DNA of 64,000 nucleotides from Pontibacter sp. G13. GTDB lineage: Bacteria; Bacteroidota; Bacteroidia; J057. Where the stretch lies: assembly GCF_031851795.1 (NCBI RefSeq), contig NZ_CP134696.1, positions 1,231,576 through 1,295,575 on the forward strand, in the 5' to 3' direction. The notes beneath the pieces are model-generated. The model had not been told where the DNA came from. It made no database searches and saw only the letters and a list, made by a program, of their open reading frames with translations. Position 1 is the stretch's first letter. Each line of letters begins with the position of its first letter. Below are positions 35,401 through 43,999 of the stretch, piece after piece. Both the position numbers and the translations under genes were made by a program.

Positions 35401-36751
35401 AAGGCTTCTGCTCAGTAGTCAAACCGGGCAATGCATTCAAGTTCCATGCAATACGGACATTGTCATATTCATCACCATCCACAAAGGCGAATACAGTACC
35501 ATCGGCAGTGTGATAGTTCTTACACACATATCCGTTACCCATCTCAGGACCTGAGGTACGCTGAGAAAGCATACGAATACCTACGTAGTGTTGCTCACGG
35601 CTATGGATCAACAATTCACTGTTCCAGAAGTAGCGGCTACCAGTAACAGCCACTCGCTCGGAGTTGGCGATGTTGTTGATGATGTGGTCCAATTCAGCAG
35701 AACGCTTCAAACTACTCCCCGCAGCATCGCGGAACTTCTTGATGATGTGGTATGCACCTGCACCGTCCAAGTTATTGGCGTATTTGTGCAAGTTGTATCG
35801 ACCCCCTACAGAGTAAAGACCCTGACGACGCCAGTAGATCCAAGGCATCCCTTCGATCACGGAGTTCTCAATTACTTCCCACTGCTGTTGAGTAGGAGCA
35901 AGGTCAGTCCCTTCGGTGTATTTGGCGTAGTCGCTCAACTTGTCCAACCACACTTTACCATAGTTTGACCAGTAGTGCTGGCCATTGTCATGGTTGTGTT
36001 GGTGGAAGGAAAAGTCAGGCTGAAGTCCTACGTGATAATAGTAATCATAAGGAGCGTCGAACTGTGTCCCAGGGCCACGGTTCACCTCCATGGTACGGGC
36101 AAACCACTCATGGCAGTGGTTCAATGCCTCGGTGCTCTCGAGGAATACCGCGCGGCTCAGCAATCCGTAAAGACGAGACGCCAAGTTGGAACCGACCTGA
36201 GTATCTACCCAGTGGTCAGGTGTGGTAAACCGAGATGCATTGTTCATGACATCCTCCATACCTGCAATCAGCGTATTGAGCTGATTGGTCATGGCAGGAC
36301 GAGTCTGAAGGTCGAGCTGGATGGCATCATACATCAGGACACCAATGTATCCCATACGCCAAGGCTCACGAAACTCACGTACCACCCAGTTGGCATCGTC
36401 AACTTTGTTGTCGACCCAATATTGGATGGCGCGATAAATGTCGTCTCGGAACGCTTGATTTCCAGCGTAAGTGGGATCTGTGTTATAGGCCTGAGCCATG
36501 AACATGATCCGCTGTTCCAGTACAGTGTAGTTGGAAGTTCCCTCGTCTTTGAATGAACCGTCGGCATTCATGAGGGATAGTACGTTTTGCACGGTGGTAT
36601 TCTCCGCACTGTAAGCGAGCGCATCTACTTTGATCCGATCGCGAACAGTCGAAAAATCCTGAGCCTGAGCTTTTCCAATAATTAGAAAAGCGAACAGAAG
36701 TGAAAACGCAGCAAGGTTGGGAACGAGGTTCCCGAATCCAGAAATCCGCAT
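32435..36751 (-). CDS. T9SS-secreted polysaccharide lyase, PL8-like, with PKD and ConA-like domains
   Basis: A 1438-residue secreted protein. The signal peptide ends GKAQAQ. Residues about 35-370 resemble the alpha/alpha-toroid of PL8 lyases (chondroitin, hyaluronate, xanthan): HWVDTQVGSN, then DFSFHQHNHDNGQHYWSNYG with the expected His and Tyr, and YSVGGRYN with the Arg. Residues about 380-800 look like the following beta-sandwiches (GMPDMSNAGGESNNSFANG, DDWVFLGSNIR). A PKD domain (YDWDFGDGNTASG) follows near 830. Two ConA-like/DUF1349-like repeats come next (DEFQFVYQPMMGDGEIIARV, DEFHFMYQQMSGNVEIVAQV), then an FnIII-like part (VKLMWRTASESNNSHFTVER) and a type A T9SS tail (NVSPVPAKVGEPLVV ... 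EKLIISR). PL8 enzymes split uronate-containing chains by beta-elimination. The spacing around His-Tyr differs slightly from chondroitinase AC, so the substrate is open. Confidence 0.8.
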   Translation of the reverse strand: MRISGFGNLVPNLAAFSLLFAFLIIGKAQAQDFSTVRDRIKVDALAYSAENTTVQNVLSLMNADGSFKDEGTSNYTVLEQRIMFMAQAYNTDPTYAGNQAFRDDIYRAIQYWVDNKVDDANWVVREFREPWRMGYIGVLMYDAIQLDLQTRPAMTNQLNTLIAGMEDVMNNASRFTTPDHWVDTQVGSNLASRLYGLLSRAVFLESTEALNHCHEWFARTMEVNRGPGTQFDAPYDYYYHVGLQPDFSFHQHNHDNGQHYWSNYGKVWLDKLSDYAKYTEGTDLAPTQQQWEVIENSVIEGMPWIYWRRQGLYSVGGRYNLHKYANNLDGAGAYHIIKKFRDAAGSSLKRSAELDHIINNIANSERVAVTGSRYFWNSELLIHSREQHYVGIRMLSQRTSGPEMGNGYVCKNYHTADGTVFAFVDGDEYDNVRIAWNLNALPGLTTEQKPSGMPDMSNAGGESNNSFANGVTDREHSVAAFDYNKKNAWTTARAQKGYFLFEDDWVFLGSNIRQTGPAGYDIWTTLNQPEWRTDITYNVNGNQATIAVGNDKSLDFNNISQTAWFHQDGIGYVIIPDGTVNIKMVAESRTGNWNDLDASQKSETATVNVFQLSINHGKSPQEGTYQYIMVPDVTAAEMPAYVANMPVTILENDKDKQAVSHKNLNKTQMVFYSPNQKITTESGIEVSTDIPAIMMLTEETGGKLKISVSDANHSGADKIHIKIAQEVNGNNVTYDAASGTSTITVNLQTGLYLGRQEDIELTLGPNSNPNANIEWAVDTTQTDTLTFDFDGSTSTTPSGTITDYDWDFGDGNTASGEEVSHTYAAAGTYTVTLTVTNSDAKTATETVNITAIGSTEEPPVAGCVLPGAWMSGDVGAVGVAGLACEENGVFTVEGSGTNIWDANDEFQFVYQPMMGDGEIIARVLSVENTYAWAKGGIMMRETMDADAPNALMYISAENRWSYQRRTAAGGNTISTKGNAGEAPFPYWVRLKREGNSFTGSISPDGANWTEVATETIPMDQVIFVGLAVNAHDNTTLNTSTFDNVYLNLANPVTCSEPLDWIHQDIGNVQVPGSACDSLGIYKMTASGNDIWFNEDEFHFMYQQMSGNVEIVAQVLSVGGSEPWAKGGVMIRENLSAGSSNAMMYISHSGRWSFQRRVGQLSNTFSTKSDEGAVATPHWVKLVRNGNEISAYHSPDGSTWEWVGTEYIAMTTDVYVGMAATSHVSTTLNEAVFTNVTVGEPTDNNFPVEFLGLDYIYEEQNDRVKLMWRTASESNNSHFTVERSFDGVAFQAVTEVLGAGNSSTERSYEAYDNQPVDGVSYYRIKQTDYDGAFTYSNLVEVVIDASSSNFLNVSPVPAKVGEPLVVRFMMPNTSSVSIRLVDLSGRQLFYTEGVAQGQDITQYQISTAAMNMAPGIYFLEVRSNDPNQKPMSEKLIISR

Positions 36752-37306
36752 GTGAAATACGTTACAACCTACCTAAATGAGTGTGTGCCTTGTGTGCACA
36801 CGCCGACAGCCTTGCAGCTGTGGCTCGAAATCAATCTGGAGAAATACCCTAATCTCCTGAGTCTGATTTCTTGATGAACTTAAAGATTTACCCCAAATCT
36901 TCAGTTATACAAATATCGCAAAATCCGGTCCCCTTCACAGACGCTTTTCCCAATATGTAAGGTTTTCGCGAATTATTGAAGTACCAAATGCGCCTTACAG
37001 CACAATAACGCGATATTCGCTCTGCTAATTTACGTCTTTGATCAAAAAACAGCCCGCAACAAATGTTATACGAACCGTTGGTTGTCAAATATTTATCATC
37101 AATACACAGGATGGATACTTCCATATCCGCATTATTATCCTTCGGAAGCGGTTTTTTACACTTGGAAGTTTGGAAATATCCCCGAGTCCGGCTTCTCCTG
37201 AAAAACCCCCATTTAGGGGGATCTCCCGAAAATCTCGATCCTTTCGATTCCAAAATCAAATAGTTCAATATTGGTACCAAAATTCCCAATTCGAGACAGA
37301 TCGTGA
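36752..37306. other. Gene-free leader region upstream of the lyase gene
   Basis: About 555 bases with no protein-like frame. Near the lyase start are inverted repeats such as GTGTGC/GCACAC (about 36780-36805) and CAGCCTTGCAGCTG-like sequence. Farther on, ACCCCCATTTAGGGGGAT (about 37205-37222) forms a small hairpin. A promoter for the lyase is expected here; I cannot assign one. Confidence 0.45.
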
Positions 37307-37341
37307 CAAAAAAGCCCTGCATCCATTTTGGACACAGGGCT
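37307..37341 (-). terminator. Terminator behind the glycosyltransferase run
   Basis: AGCCCTG (37313-37319) pairs with CAGGGCT (37335-37341), with an inner CC/GG pair; on the - strand TTTTTTGTC follows. It is 20 bases after the stop at 37361 and ends the run of genes starting upstream. Confidence 0.88.
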
Positions 37342-37360
37342 AATCTATCAACTTTTCGGC

Positions 37361-38488
37361 TTAGGCCATGACCACACCACCCGCTGTTTCGATATACAAA
37401 TTCGCGTAGTGCTGGGCGACGGCTTCTCGATTGTACTCGTGGAACACACGAGCCTGAGCCTTTTCCGCCTTTTGTATCATCTCTTCGGGGTGATTCATAG
37501 CCCATTCGAATTTCTCCGCTAGATCGTCTACATCCTTGTTCCGGAAATAGAGCAACTCTGCGGGATCGAATACCGCTGTATTCTCTGGAATATCACTAGC
37601 CACGATCGGTGTGCCCATGCATCCAACCTCCAACAACATGATTGACATGCCTTCAGTCTCGGATGGGAAGAAGAAATAATCTGCCTTCTTCACCAATCCC
37701 ATCAGCAACTCCTTGTTGTCTACATACCCGATGAACTTCACATTGAGTCCTTGGGCCAATTCCTCACATTGCTTCGTAAAAGCAGGCAATTGAGTGGTAT
37801 CTCCCGCTATGACGACGGTTCCTTGATAATTGAGCTTCTTCAAAGCCTTCAACATGTGCTGAGGACCTTTGGTCGCCATGATACGACGAGCTGCGAAGAA
37901 CACATAAGGACCTTCTACCCCATGTTTGTGGAGTCTCTGCTCTGCTGCGAATTCATCGGCCTGAAGCGTGATATCAACGCCATTGGGGATGTACTTCACC
38001 TCACGGCCATAAGTCTCCAGATAATAAGCCGAAAGCGGGCTTGAGATGGAAGTGATCAGGGCCTTGGAACGAATGAACATGCGCTCCATCATACGGAAAT
38101 AGGCTTTCCCCAATTTGGACCACTTGTCTCGCTTGTAGGGAGCTTCGTGAGAAGTGGCGATTACGGTGAACTTCTTCGTCAACATCGGAAGAAAGAATGC
38201 CGCATCCGTCTTGTGTACATGCACCAAGTCGAAATCTCCTCGCTTGAGCATGTGCAGGGTGCATTTCAGGTAGAAATAGAACACCCCAAGCGCCCCCATG
38301 GGAGGCTCTGGAAACTGTACCACCTCAACGCCCGGAATATTTTCCTGAGCATCTTCGTGGGTATAGCAATAGATGGTAAAATCAAACTGGTCCTTGAGCT
38401 GGATGATGGTGTCCTCGACCACCCGGCTCACGCCGCCACGAGAAGGGAAGTATTTGACGCCAAGAATGGCAATTCGCTTTTTGCTCAT
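37361..38488 (-). CDS. Glycosyltransferase family 4 (GT-B)
   Basis: A 375-residue GT-B enzyme. The N-terminus IAILGVKYFPSRGGVSRVVED is the usual acceptor-side start of GT4 enzymes. PNGVDITLQ begins the linker to the donor domain. YVFFAARRIMATKGPQHMLKAL is the strand that opens the donor domain. SETEGMSIMLLEVGCMGTPIVASD holds the E-x7-E motif that binds the nucleotide sugar. No membrane helix, so it acts at the inner face of the membrane. It is the last gene before a terminator and 39 bases downstream of another GT4 gene. Sugar and linkage cannot be told. Confidence 0.9.
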   Translation of the reverse strand: MSKKRIAILGVKYFPSRGGVSRVVEDTIIQLKDQFDFTIYCYTHEDAQENIPGVEVVQFPEPPMGALGVFYFYLKCTLHMLKRGDFDLVHVHKTDAAFFLPMLTKKFTVIATSHEAPYKRDKWSKLGKAYFRMMERMFIRSKALITSISSPLSAYYLETYGREVKYIPNGVDITLQADEFAAEQRLHKHGVEGPYVFFAARRIMATKGPQHMLKALKKLNYQGTVVIAGDTTQLPAFTKQCEELAQGLNVKFIGYVDNKELLMGLVKKADYFFFPSETEGMSIMLLEVGCMGTPIVASDIPENTAVFDPAELLYFRNKDVDDLAEKFEWAMNHPEEMIQKAEKAQARVFHEYNREAVAQHYANLYIETAGGVVMA

Positions 38489-38527
38489 GCGTGTAAAGTT
38501 GTAGAAAGTCCTGAGGGGCTACCCTTA

Positions 38528-39688
38528 TCAGGCCAGTGTTTCCAAGTACTTTTTGGCGATTTTATCAGAATAGAAATCTTGGGCGCGTTCAAAGCCTTTT
38601 TGCACATATTGTTGTCTAATGGCCGGATCGACCAATACACGACGCAATGCTTCAGCGAGCAAATCTTCACGACCGACTGGGAACAACACCCCGTATTCGG
38701 CCATTTCCACCTCATCCTTGAGCTGGATATCGATCGAAGTGCTTGGGCTCAGGATCTCACGAGGACCGGATTTGCAATCCGATGAAACCACCGTGGTCCC
38801 GCAAATGTGAGATTCGATGATGATATTCGGAAGGCCCTCATCTTCACTAGCCAACACAAACACATCAGATTTGGCAATGTAGCAGAATGGGTTGTCTACA
38901 TGCCCCAAGAAGGTCACATCGTCTGTTACTCCGACTTGTTCTGCAACTTTGCGATAGTGATCCATCATCTCCCCGTTTCCAAGGATCAACAGCTCCACAT
39001 CATCAAAATCATCCTTCAATTCGCTGTATGCCTTGATCAAGAGGTCCACACGCTTGCGTTCCACGAGACGACCTGCAGAAACGATATATTTCTTGGCAGG
39101 GTCGAATTGAAAGAACTCCGACTCTTCCTGGGCGCGTTGTTGGATAGTCGCTACATCGTGGGGATTGTTGATGACGACATGTCGGTTGCGGTTTTGAAGC
39201 TTGAAGAAATCATCCAGATCCCGCTTCATGACTTCAGAGATAGACACGATCATGTCCACCCGCGCGTAAAGCTTCTTGTAAAGGAAGAGATTCACTTTGC
39301 CCAGAAATGCTCGCTTCTTGTCAAAGCTCACCATCATATGGTTGACAATCTGGGTCTTGTGCTTGGAACCAAACAATTTGGCCAAAGCGTTGATGAAATT
39401 GGAACGAATCAAGTGACTCTGTACATATTGCACATTGTTCTCCTTGACATATTTCTTGAGCCTCACGGCGCAAACGAATACGTAGACCAGCTTCATCACT
39501 GGATTCTTGATCTTCTCGTATTCAGTCAGGTAGCGTACGTTTACATCTTCCGGAAGTGAATAAAACCGCTCGTGTTCCACACATACGAGCTCTACTTCCG
39601 CACCGGCCTGTTTCAGTTCCTTGAGCAAGGTCAAGACAACTTTTTCGGCCCCTCCACCAGCAAGGGAATTAATGAGAATGGACACCAT
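38528..39688 (-). CDS. Glycosyltransferase family 4 (GT-B)
   Basis: The start is placed at 39688 (MVSILINSLAGGGAEKVVL), the canonical GT4 N-terminus; a longer frame from 39742 reaches into the upstream gene and is not family-like. The 386-residue protein has INNPHDVATI before the donor domain, then YIVSAGRLVERKRVDLLIKAY, VTFLGHVDNPFCYIAKSDVF, and DEGLPNIIIESHICGTTVVSSDCKSGPREIL with both glutamates of the E-x7-E motif. The 20-base overlap with the upstream gene's stop supports one transcript. This subtype (GGGAEKV) often acts in capsule or O-antigen assembly. Confidence 0.9.
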   Translation of the reverse strand: MVSILINSLAGGGAEKVVLTLLKELKQAGAEVELVCVEHERFYSLPEDVNVRYLTEYEKIKNPVMKLVYVFVCAVRLKKYVKENNVQYVQSHLIRSNFINALAKLFGSKHKTQIVNHMMVSFDKKRAFLGKVNLFLYKKLYARVDMIVSISEVMKRDLDDFFKLQNRNRHVVINNPHDVATIQQRAQEESEFFQFDPAKKYIVSAGRLVERKRVDLLIKAYSELKDDFDDVELLILGNGEMMDHYRKVAEQVGVTDDVTFLGHVDNPFCYIAKSDVFVLASEDEGLPNIIIESHICGTTVVSSDCKSGPREILSPSTSIDIQLKDEVEMAEYGVLFPVGREDLLAEALRRVLVDPAIRQQYVQKGFERAQDFYSDKIAKKYLETLA

Positions 39689-40793
39689 AGGGCTTGTCAA
39701 TGACTTGTTGGTATAGACGATAGTATTTGTCAGCCATGTCACTCAAGTTGAATGACATCCGCACTTTTTCTGCTCCGCGTGATCCCATGGCTCTAGCCTC
39801 ATCAGGATGGTCGAGGAGATATTGTATTTTTTCAGCCAGCATGTCAGGCTCTGCAGGAGGCACCATGAATCCCGTCACTCCATCTTCCACAATTTCAGGT
39901 GTTCCTCCTCCAACGGTGGCCACAACAGGCTTGCCAATGGCCATATATTCTAGGATCGCATTGGAAATCCCTTCACCGTGCACCTTGTGGTTGGTGGCAA
40001 GAATTCCGATGGAGAACATATTGATGATGGACTCTACATTGGACTGAAGCCCTGTAAAGATGATTCGATGCTTGGCAGAATCAGGAACCAATGCCTGGCA
40101 AGCCTCCAAGTTTTTCCCTGCTCCTACAGCCAAGAACGTCGTATCATCGCGTTTCTCCACCAATTGGACAGCTGCCTTGAGATAGGTGGCATAATCCTTT
40201 CTGTCTGCGAATGCCCCAACCATTCCCACTACATAAGGGGTCTGGATATCGAATTTTTCACGGGTAGCCCATTCATCGGCAAGCGCCTCAATTCGGCGAA
40301 AATCAAAGCCATTGTACATGCAGTAGCTACGATCTGAAGGTGCCTGATAGGCTTCTAGACCGGCTTTGCTGTTGCCCAAGACCGCATCAGAGAATGGGAA
40401 GGTCAATTTTGCACGAAGCAATCTTGAATCCATCGGGCTCATATTGGCTGGCGCATCTGCGATCATGGCATTGATCAGCTTGATGCCCAACATCTTGGCC
40501 GTCGGCACCGCATATACAGAAGGCATGGACCCCCAGCTATGGATGACATCCGGCTCGATGGTTTTGCACAATTCATAAAAGCGCACAAAGACTCTAGGGT
40601 CTTTTTTGGGCTTCCGCTCAAGGTAATGCAGGTTGACGCCCATGTCGAAGACTTCTGGATAATCCACCTTTTTGGAAAAGAGGACAATCTCCACAGACAC
40701 ATCTGGATAGGCTTTCAACCCCTTGACCAACTCCAACATTCTGCGCTCTTTCCCTCCTTTGACCAAGCTGTCAGTGATCAACAATACTTTCAT
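39669..40793 (-). CDS. Glycosyltransferase family 4 (GT-B)
   Basis: The start at 40793 gives MKVLLITDSLVKGGKERRMLE, the normal family opening; upstream codons overlap the sulfotransferase stop region and are not needed. The 374-residue enzyme has YNGFDFRRI before the donor domain, VVGMVGAFADRKDYATYLKAA, IIFTGLQSNVESIINMF, and GEGISNAILEYMAIGKPVVATVGGGTPEIV (E-x7-E). It is cytoplasmic or peripheral. It lies between the second sulfotransferase (11 bases upstream) and another GT4 (overlap), in the same run of genes. Confidence 0.9.
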   Translation of the reverse strand: MKVLLITDSLVKGGKERRMLELVKGLKAYPDVSVEIVLFSKKVDYPEVFDMGVNLHYLERKPKKDPRVFVRFYELCKTIEPDVIHSWGSMPSVYAVPTAKMLGIKLINAMIADAPANMSPMDSRLLRAKLTFPFSDAVLGNSKAGLEAYQAPSDRSYCMYNGFDFRRIEALADEWATREKFDIQTPYVVGMVGAFADRKDYATYLKAAVQLVEKRDDTTFLAVGAGKNLEACQALVPDSAKHRIIFTGLQSNVESIINMFSIGILATNHKVHGEGISNAILEYMAIGKPVVATVGGGTPEIVEDGVTGFMVPPAEPDMLAEKIQYLLDHPDEARAMGSRGAEKVRMSFNLSDMADKYYRLYQQVIDKPYGVHSH

Positions 40794-40804
40794 GCTCGTG
40801 AGGT

Positions 40805-41815
40805 TTATTTGGCTGGTTGGTAATCGATCCAATATTTCTGATTCGGCAGGAAACTACCTGCTTCGTACGCATCTATATCGAACACCTTGAGGATTTCCAT
40901 CAGGTGCGCTTCTTCTTCCTCATTGACTTTCTTTCTCCACTTCTCCACCATCCAGGTACGATCATCATCCCCAGTCTTTTTGGCTGCTTTGAGTCGTTCC
41001 TGCGTGGCTTTGTCGGATTTGTGGGTACTACCGGAAGGCTTGTTGAGATTGGCCTTCACTTTCTCTGGATCATCCAATTCCAATACATCGCACAACAAGT
41101 CGATAATTGGAGCAGGATTGAGCGTCAATTGCTCATAGGTCAACACGACCCAATCGTCCTGACGGTCTCGCAATGGAACCATATTCTGCAGGCACCAACT
41201 CAGTACGCCTTTTTCAAGCTTGCTTCCATTTTGCACGATGTTTCGGGCGAAAGCCAACTGCTCATCCGTGAAATGGCGGTTGTAAGCAGTATCCAAAAAC
41301 GCTTCCAATCGAGGATAGTATTCGCGTGAAAGGCTCACTGGAATTGGGTGGCGTAGCAATACGAGCATCTTCCCTCCTACTTCATCCCGGATGAAATTGA
41401 TCCGATCTTCACAGGCATGCAATACCTTGAAGACGATCCGCTTGGTGATCAATCGGTAATTGTCCTTGAATGGGAAGGCATTACGGAAACCGACTTCCTT
41501 CTTTCCTGTGACAATCGCGTTGAGGTAGGATTGGATTCGAGGCAGGGTCTCCGGCTCGTAGAGATCAGCCCAATCCTCCACCTTGAGGTACTTGCGGATA
41601 TGCTCAGTCCGGATGTTGAAAGGCTCGTTGAAGTACTTCATACCGGGTTGGGTATAGAGCAGCTCCTTCAGCCATGTCGAACCGCTTCGAGGCGTGGAGA
41701 ACAAGAAGATGTTGGGCTTGTCTCCTTGAATATGGATGTTGGAATAAGTCCGGATGAAATTCGCCACCGCACTGTTCTTGGCCATATTCACGGAATCAGT
41801 CATTGCGTCCTGCAT
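40805..41815 (-). CDS. Sulfotransferase, second copy in the locus
   Basis: A 336-residue protein with the PAPS-binding loop NIFLFSTPRSGSTWLKELL (about 35-53) and the 3'-phosphate region MLVLLRHPIPVSLSREYYPRLE (about 145-170). FNEPFN and the C-terminal KWRKKVNEEE / GSFLPNQKYW are typical of bacterial carbohydrate sulfotransferases. It differs clearly from the copy at 30998 (STPRSGSTW against GPQRTGTTF), so the two probably modify different positions or sugars. Alternative starts exist at residues 5 and 11. It is flanked by glycosyltransferases on both sides with gaps of 6-11 bases, so it belongs to the polymer-building transcript. PAPS supply genes are not in view. Confidence 0.87.
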   Translation of the reverse strand: MQDAMTDSVNMAKNSAVANFIRTYSNIHIQGDKPNIFLFSTPRSGSTWLKELLYTQPGMKYFNEPFNIRTEHIRKYLKVEDWADLYEPETLPRIQSYLNAIVTGKKEVGFRNAFPFKDNYRLITKRIVFKVLHACEDRINFIRDEVGGKMLVLLRHPIPVSLSREYYPRLEAFLDTAYNRHFTDEQLAFARNIVQNGSKLEKGVLSWCLQNMVPLRDRQDDWVVLTYEQLTLNPAPIIDLLCDVLELDDPEKVKANLNKPSGSTHKSDKATQERLKAAKKTGDDDRTWMVEKWRKKVNEEEEAHLMEILKVFDIDAYEAGSFLPNQKYWIDYQPAK

Positions 41816-41821
41816 GAAATG

Positions 41822-43045
41822 TTACGATTGAGGGTTTGCACCATTGAAACAGAGCTTTTCAAGGAAGGATCTCATCCTCTTGCCTTGAATGGAGTAGTGG
41901 AAATTGCTGTAGCCCATTTCCTTTCCGCGCAACCCGATTTCGCGGGCTTCATCGGGATGCTCCAAGACGAACTTCATCTTGTCCACATATTGTGAGACAT
42001 CGTATGAGTCGGCGACCAATGCATCATGTTGGTCGGTAAAGTAAGCTTTGAGTTCTCCGTAGTTCGTGGTGATGACCGGATTGCCGGTAGCGAGGTATTC
42101 TCCCACTTTGAAAGGGAATCTCGCGGCATCTTGAACAGTCGGGCGAAGGGGAATCAGAAGACCACTCGCATGAACGTATTTGTGTACCAGCTCTTCATAG
42201 GGAATATTGGAGAATGTCCGGATGAAGGCTGATTTGGGATGTTTGGCGATTTTGTCGAAAATCTTCTGCTTGGCTGGTTTGGGTCCAGAGATGATCAAGT
42301 AAAGATACATGTCATCTTGAGTCTCCAACTGCCCGAAGGCATCCAAGATAAAGTCGACTACCTCTGAGTACGCAGCCGTCCCGCAATACAGGAAATATGG
42401 CTCAGGTACTTCTTCACGAGGAATATCGAACTGGGTATAATCGCACAATACCGGCACCTTGAACATCGGTGTTTCAGGATCGCGTTCTTCCACCCATTCC
42501 TTCAATACATCTGAGATCGGAAGGACGGCATCGAACAGCTTCGTCACCAAGGAATCAGTCAAATAGTTGTCCAACCTTTCTGAGAGCTTCTTGCCAGGCT
42601 TGTCGATTTTGGATCGCATCTCCACATAGTGGTACACCAACTGAAATCCAAACAGTTTGGAGAGGATGCGATAGTATATGATCTGATTGAAGAACGAAGT
42701 GTCCAAGATGAGGGCGTCGAGCTTATTCTCCTTGGCCATCCGCTTGTACAGCTTGATCTCGTTCATCATGCCTCGGAACTTCAGCAGGTTCCGCTTGACA
42801 AAACCAGATGGGCGGTAAGCAGTACCAGAGGCCGTGTAGTAGTCAATGCCCTTGTAATTCCCATCAGCGGGATATTGGGTATCAGAGGTGGGTTCATAGA
42901 TCCCCTTCTTGTTTACCACGGTGGCCTCGACATTGGCTTCCTTCAAGCCTTGCGCCATGGCGATTTGCTTATTGATCACCGCTCTACTAGCAAAGGGGAA
43001 GCCGGATACACCAGCTTGTACAACATGAATCTTCCTAGCTGTCAT
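41822..43045 (-). CDS. Glycosyltransferase (GT-B, GT4-like)
   Basis: The start is at 43045 (MTARKIHVVQAGVSGFPFASR); 31 codons further upstream are open but not protein-like. The 407-residue enzyme has a Rossmann-like start with a G.P..S.A segment. A donor domain follows (VPVLCDYTQFDIP, PYFLYCGTAAYSEVVDFILDAF, YLYLIISGPKPAKQKIF, ASGLLIPLRPTVQDAARFPFKVGEYLATGNPVITTNYGELKAYF). The FP.KVGEYLATG motif replaces the classical E-x7-E and is common in a subgroup of capsule glycosyltransferases. It ends six bases before the sulfotransferase start. A 348-base gap separates it from the next upstream gene, so it may have its own promoter. Confidence 0.82.
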   Translation of the reverse strand: MTARKIHVVQAGVSGFPFASRAVINKQIAMAQGLKEANVEATVVNKKGIYEPTSDTQYPADGNYKGIDYYTASGTAYRPSGFVKRNLLKFRGMMNEIKLYKRMAKENKLDALILDTSFFNQIIYYRILSKLFGFQLVYHYVEMRSKIDKPGKKLSERLDNYLTDSLVTKLFDAVLPISDVLKEWVEERDPETPMFKVPVLCDYTQFDIPREEVPEPYFLYCGTAAYSEVVDFILDAFGQLETQDDMYLYLIISGPKPAKQKIFDKIAKHPKSAFIRTFSNIPYEELVHKYVHASGLLIPLRPTVQDAARFPFKVGEYLATGNPVITTNYGELKAYFTDQHDALVADSYDVSQYVDKMKFVLEHPDEAREIGLRGKEMGYSNFHYSIQGKRMRSFLEKLCFNGANPQS

Positions 43046-43393
43046 CTGAAATAAATAACACGTCGAAATGGCTTTGGACGGCCTTTGGAAACGTTCCCAG
43101 ACCCTAGTCGCTTGCCGTATCTTGCGCAAGTCCGACATCCAATTTCCTACAAGTCAAATCGATGGTTGTGTAAGGCAATAGATACGAGCAACTGTCCTTT
43201 TCGACTGGCACACCTTCAACGAAGGCCACTATCACAATATTACCAAAAAGTATATTTTCAGCTCGATACGATTTTCTAAACGCGAAAACATCGAACCAAC
43301 AAACAAATATAGTTAACCAACCTCCTCAATGGCCGCCAACCAGCGCAAATGGTTCAAAATGCCACATATTCAGACATTCCACGAAATGTTGAT
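43046..43393. other. Gene-free gap inside the exopolysaccharide locus
   Basis: About 350 bases, increasingly AT-rich, with no protein-like frame. It probably carries a promoter for the run of six genes from 43045 down to 37361, but I cannot name a convincing element. No strong terminator stem seen for the acetyltransferase gene upstream. Confidence 0.4.
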
Positions 43394-43975
43394 TTAGGCC
43401 AAAACCTTTTCAGGCTCCGATTCGAAATAATAGCGATTGGCATCATCCTCATAGGGTCGATTAATGATCCGATTGGGAATACCCACCGTGATGGCATGGT
43501 CAGGCACATCTTTGATCACGACGGAGTTTGCTCCGACAACGACCCCTGTCCCGAGGGTCACTCCCCCCACGATTTTGGCACCGGGCGATACCCGTACCTT
43601 ATCCTTCAGCACTGGGGTTCCCCCCTTTTCAACCGCCAAAGTCACCTGGTGGGACAAGGAGCAATTGTCTCCTATGACGGTATCCTGATGCACCACCAAT
43701 CCATAGCAGTGGTAAATCATCAACCCTTTCCCCACTTGGGTTCCCAAAGGCAAATCCACACAATACCGATTCGTCACCCGACGATACTTCCACTTGATCA
43801 GGTGGCCAACTACAGGGATCATGTGTTGGTTCATATACTGTGCCAAACGAAACCAGAAAGTGATCTTGAAGCTTCTGGATTTGCGAAGCGTCTTGATCAG
43901 GGCTTTGGTTCCTGATCTCCCCTTGTGCCTGTGAAGATCTGCCTGTATGGCGAGTTTGACGTCGGAAAATTTCAT
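43394..43975 (-). CDS. Serine-acetyltransferase-like hexapeptide acyltransferase
   Basis: A 193-residue protein of the CysE/left-handed beta-helix type. A helical N-terminal part (AIQADLHRHKGRSG) is followed by hexapeptide repeats: LPLGTQVGKGLMIYHCYGLVV, VIGDNCSLSHQVTLAV, VRVSPGAKIVGGVTLGTGVVVGANSVVIKDVPDH. YHCYGLVVH carries the catalytic-type His. In polysaccharide loci such proteins usually acetylate sugars or lipid-linked repeats rather than serine; a cysteine role is less likely as no cysK is nearby. It ends 24 bases upstream of nothing but the gap, and follows another hexapeptide acyltransferase by 24 bases. Confidence 0.85.
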   Translation of the reverse strand: MKFSDVKLAIQADLHRHKGRSGTKALIKTLRKSRSFKITFWFRLAQYMNQHMIPVVGHLIKWKYRRVTNRYCVDLPLGTQVGKGLMIYHCYGLVVHQDTVIGDNCSLSHQVTLAVEKGGTPVLKDKVRVSPGAKIVGGVTLGTGVVVGANSVVIKDVPDHAITVGIPNRIINRPYEDDANRYYFESEPEKVLA

Positions 43976-43999
43976 GCTACTTGTGGGTTTTGGGAATGA

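Noticed and set aside
33458..35554. Two long + strand frames (331 and 320 codons) opposite the PL8 lyase gene
   Set aside because: Antisense to a protein with clear domains; their composition is typical of reverse-strand shadows.
36888..37505. A 205-codon - strand frame upstream of the lyase gene
   Set aside because: It overlaps the terminator at 37313-37341 and the end of a GT4 gene, and has no protein-like pattern.
43394..43975. Assignment as cysE for cysteine biosynthesis
   Set aside because: No cysteine-synthesis neighbour; the gene sits among polysaccharide genes next to another sugar acyltransferase, so a sugar-modifying role is more likely.
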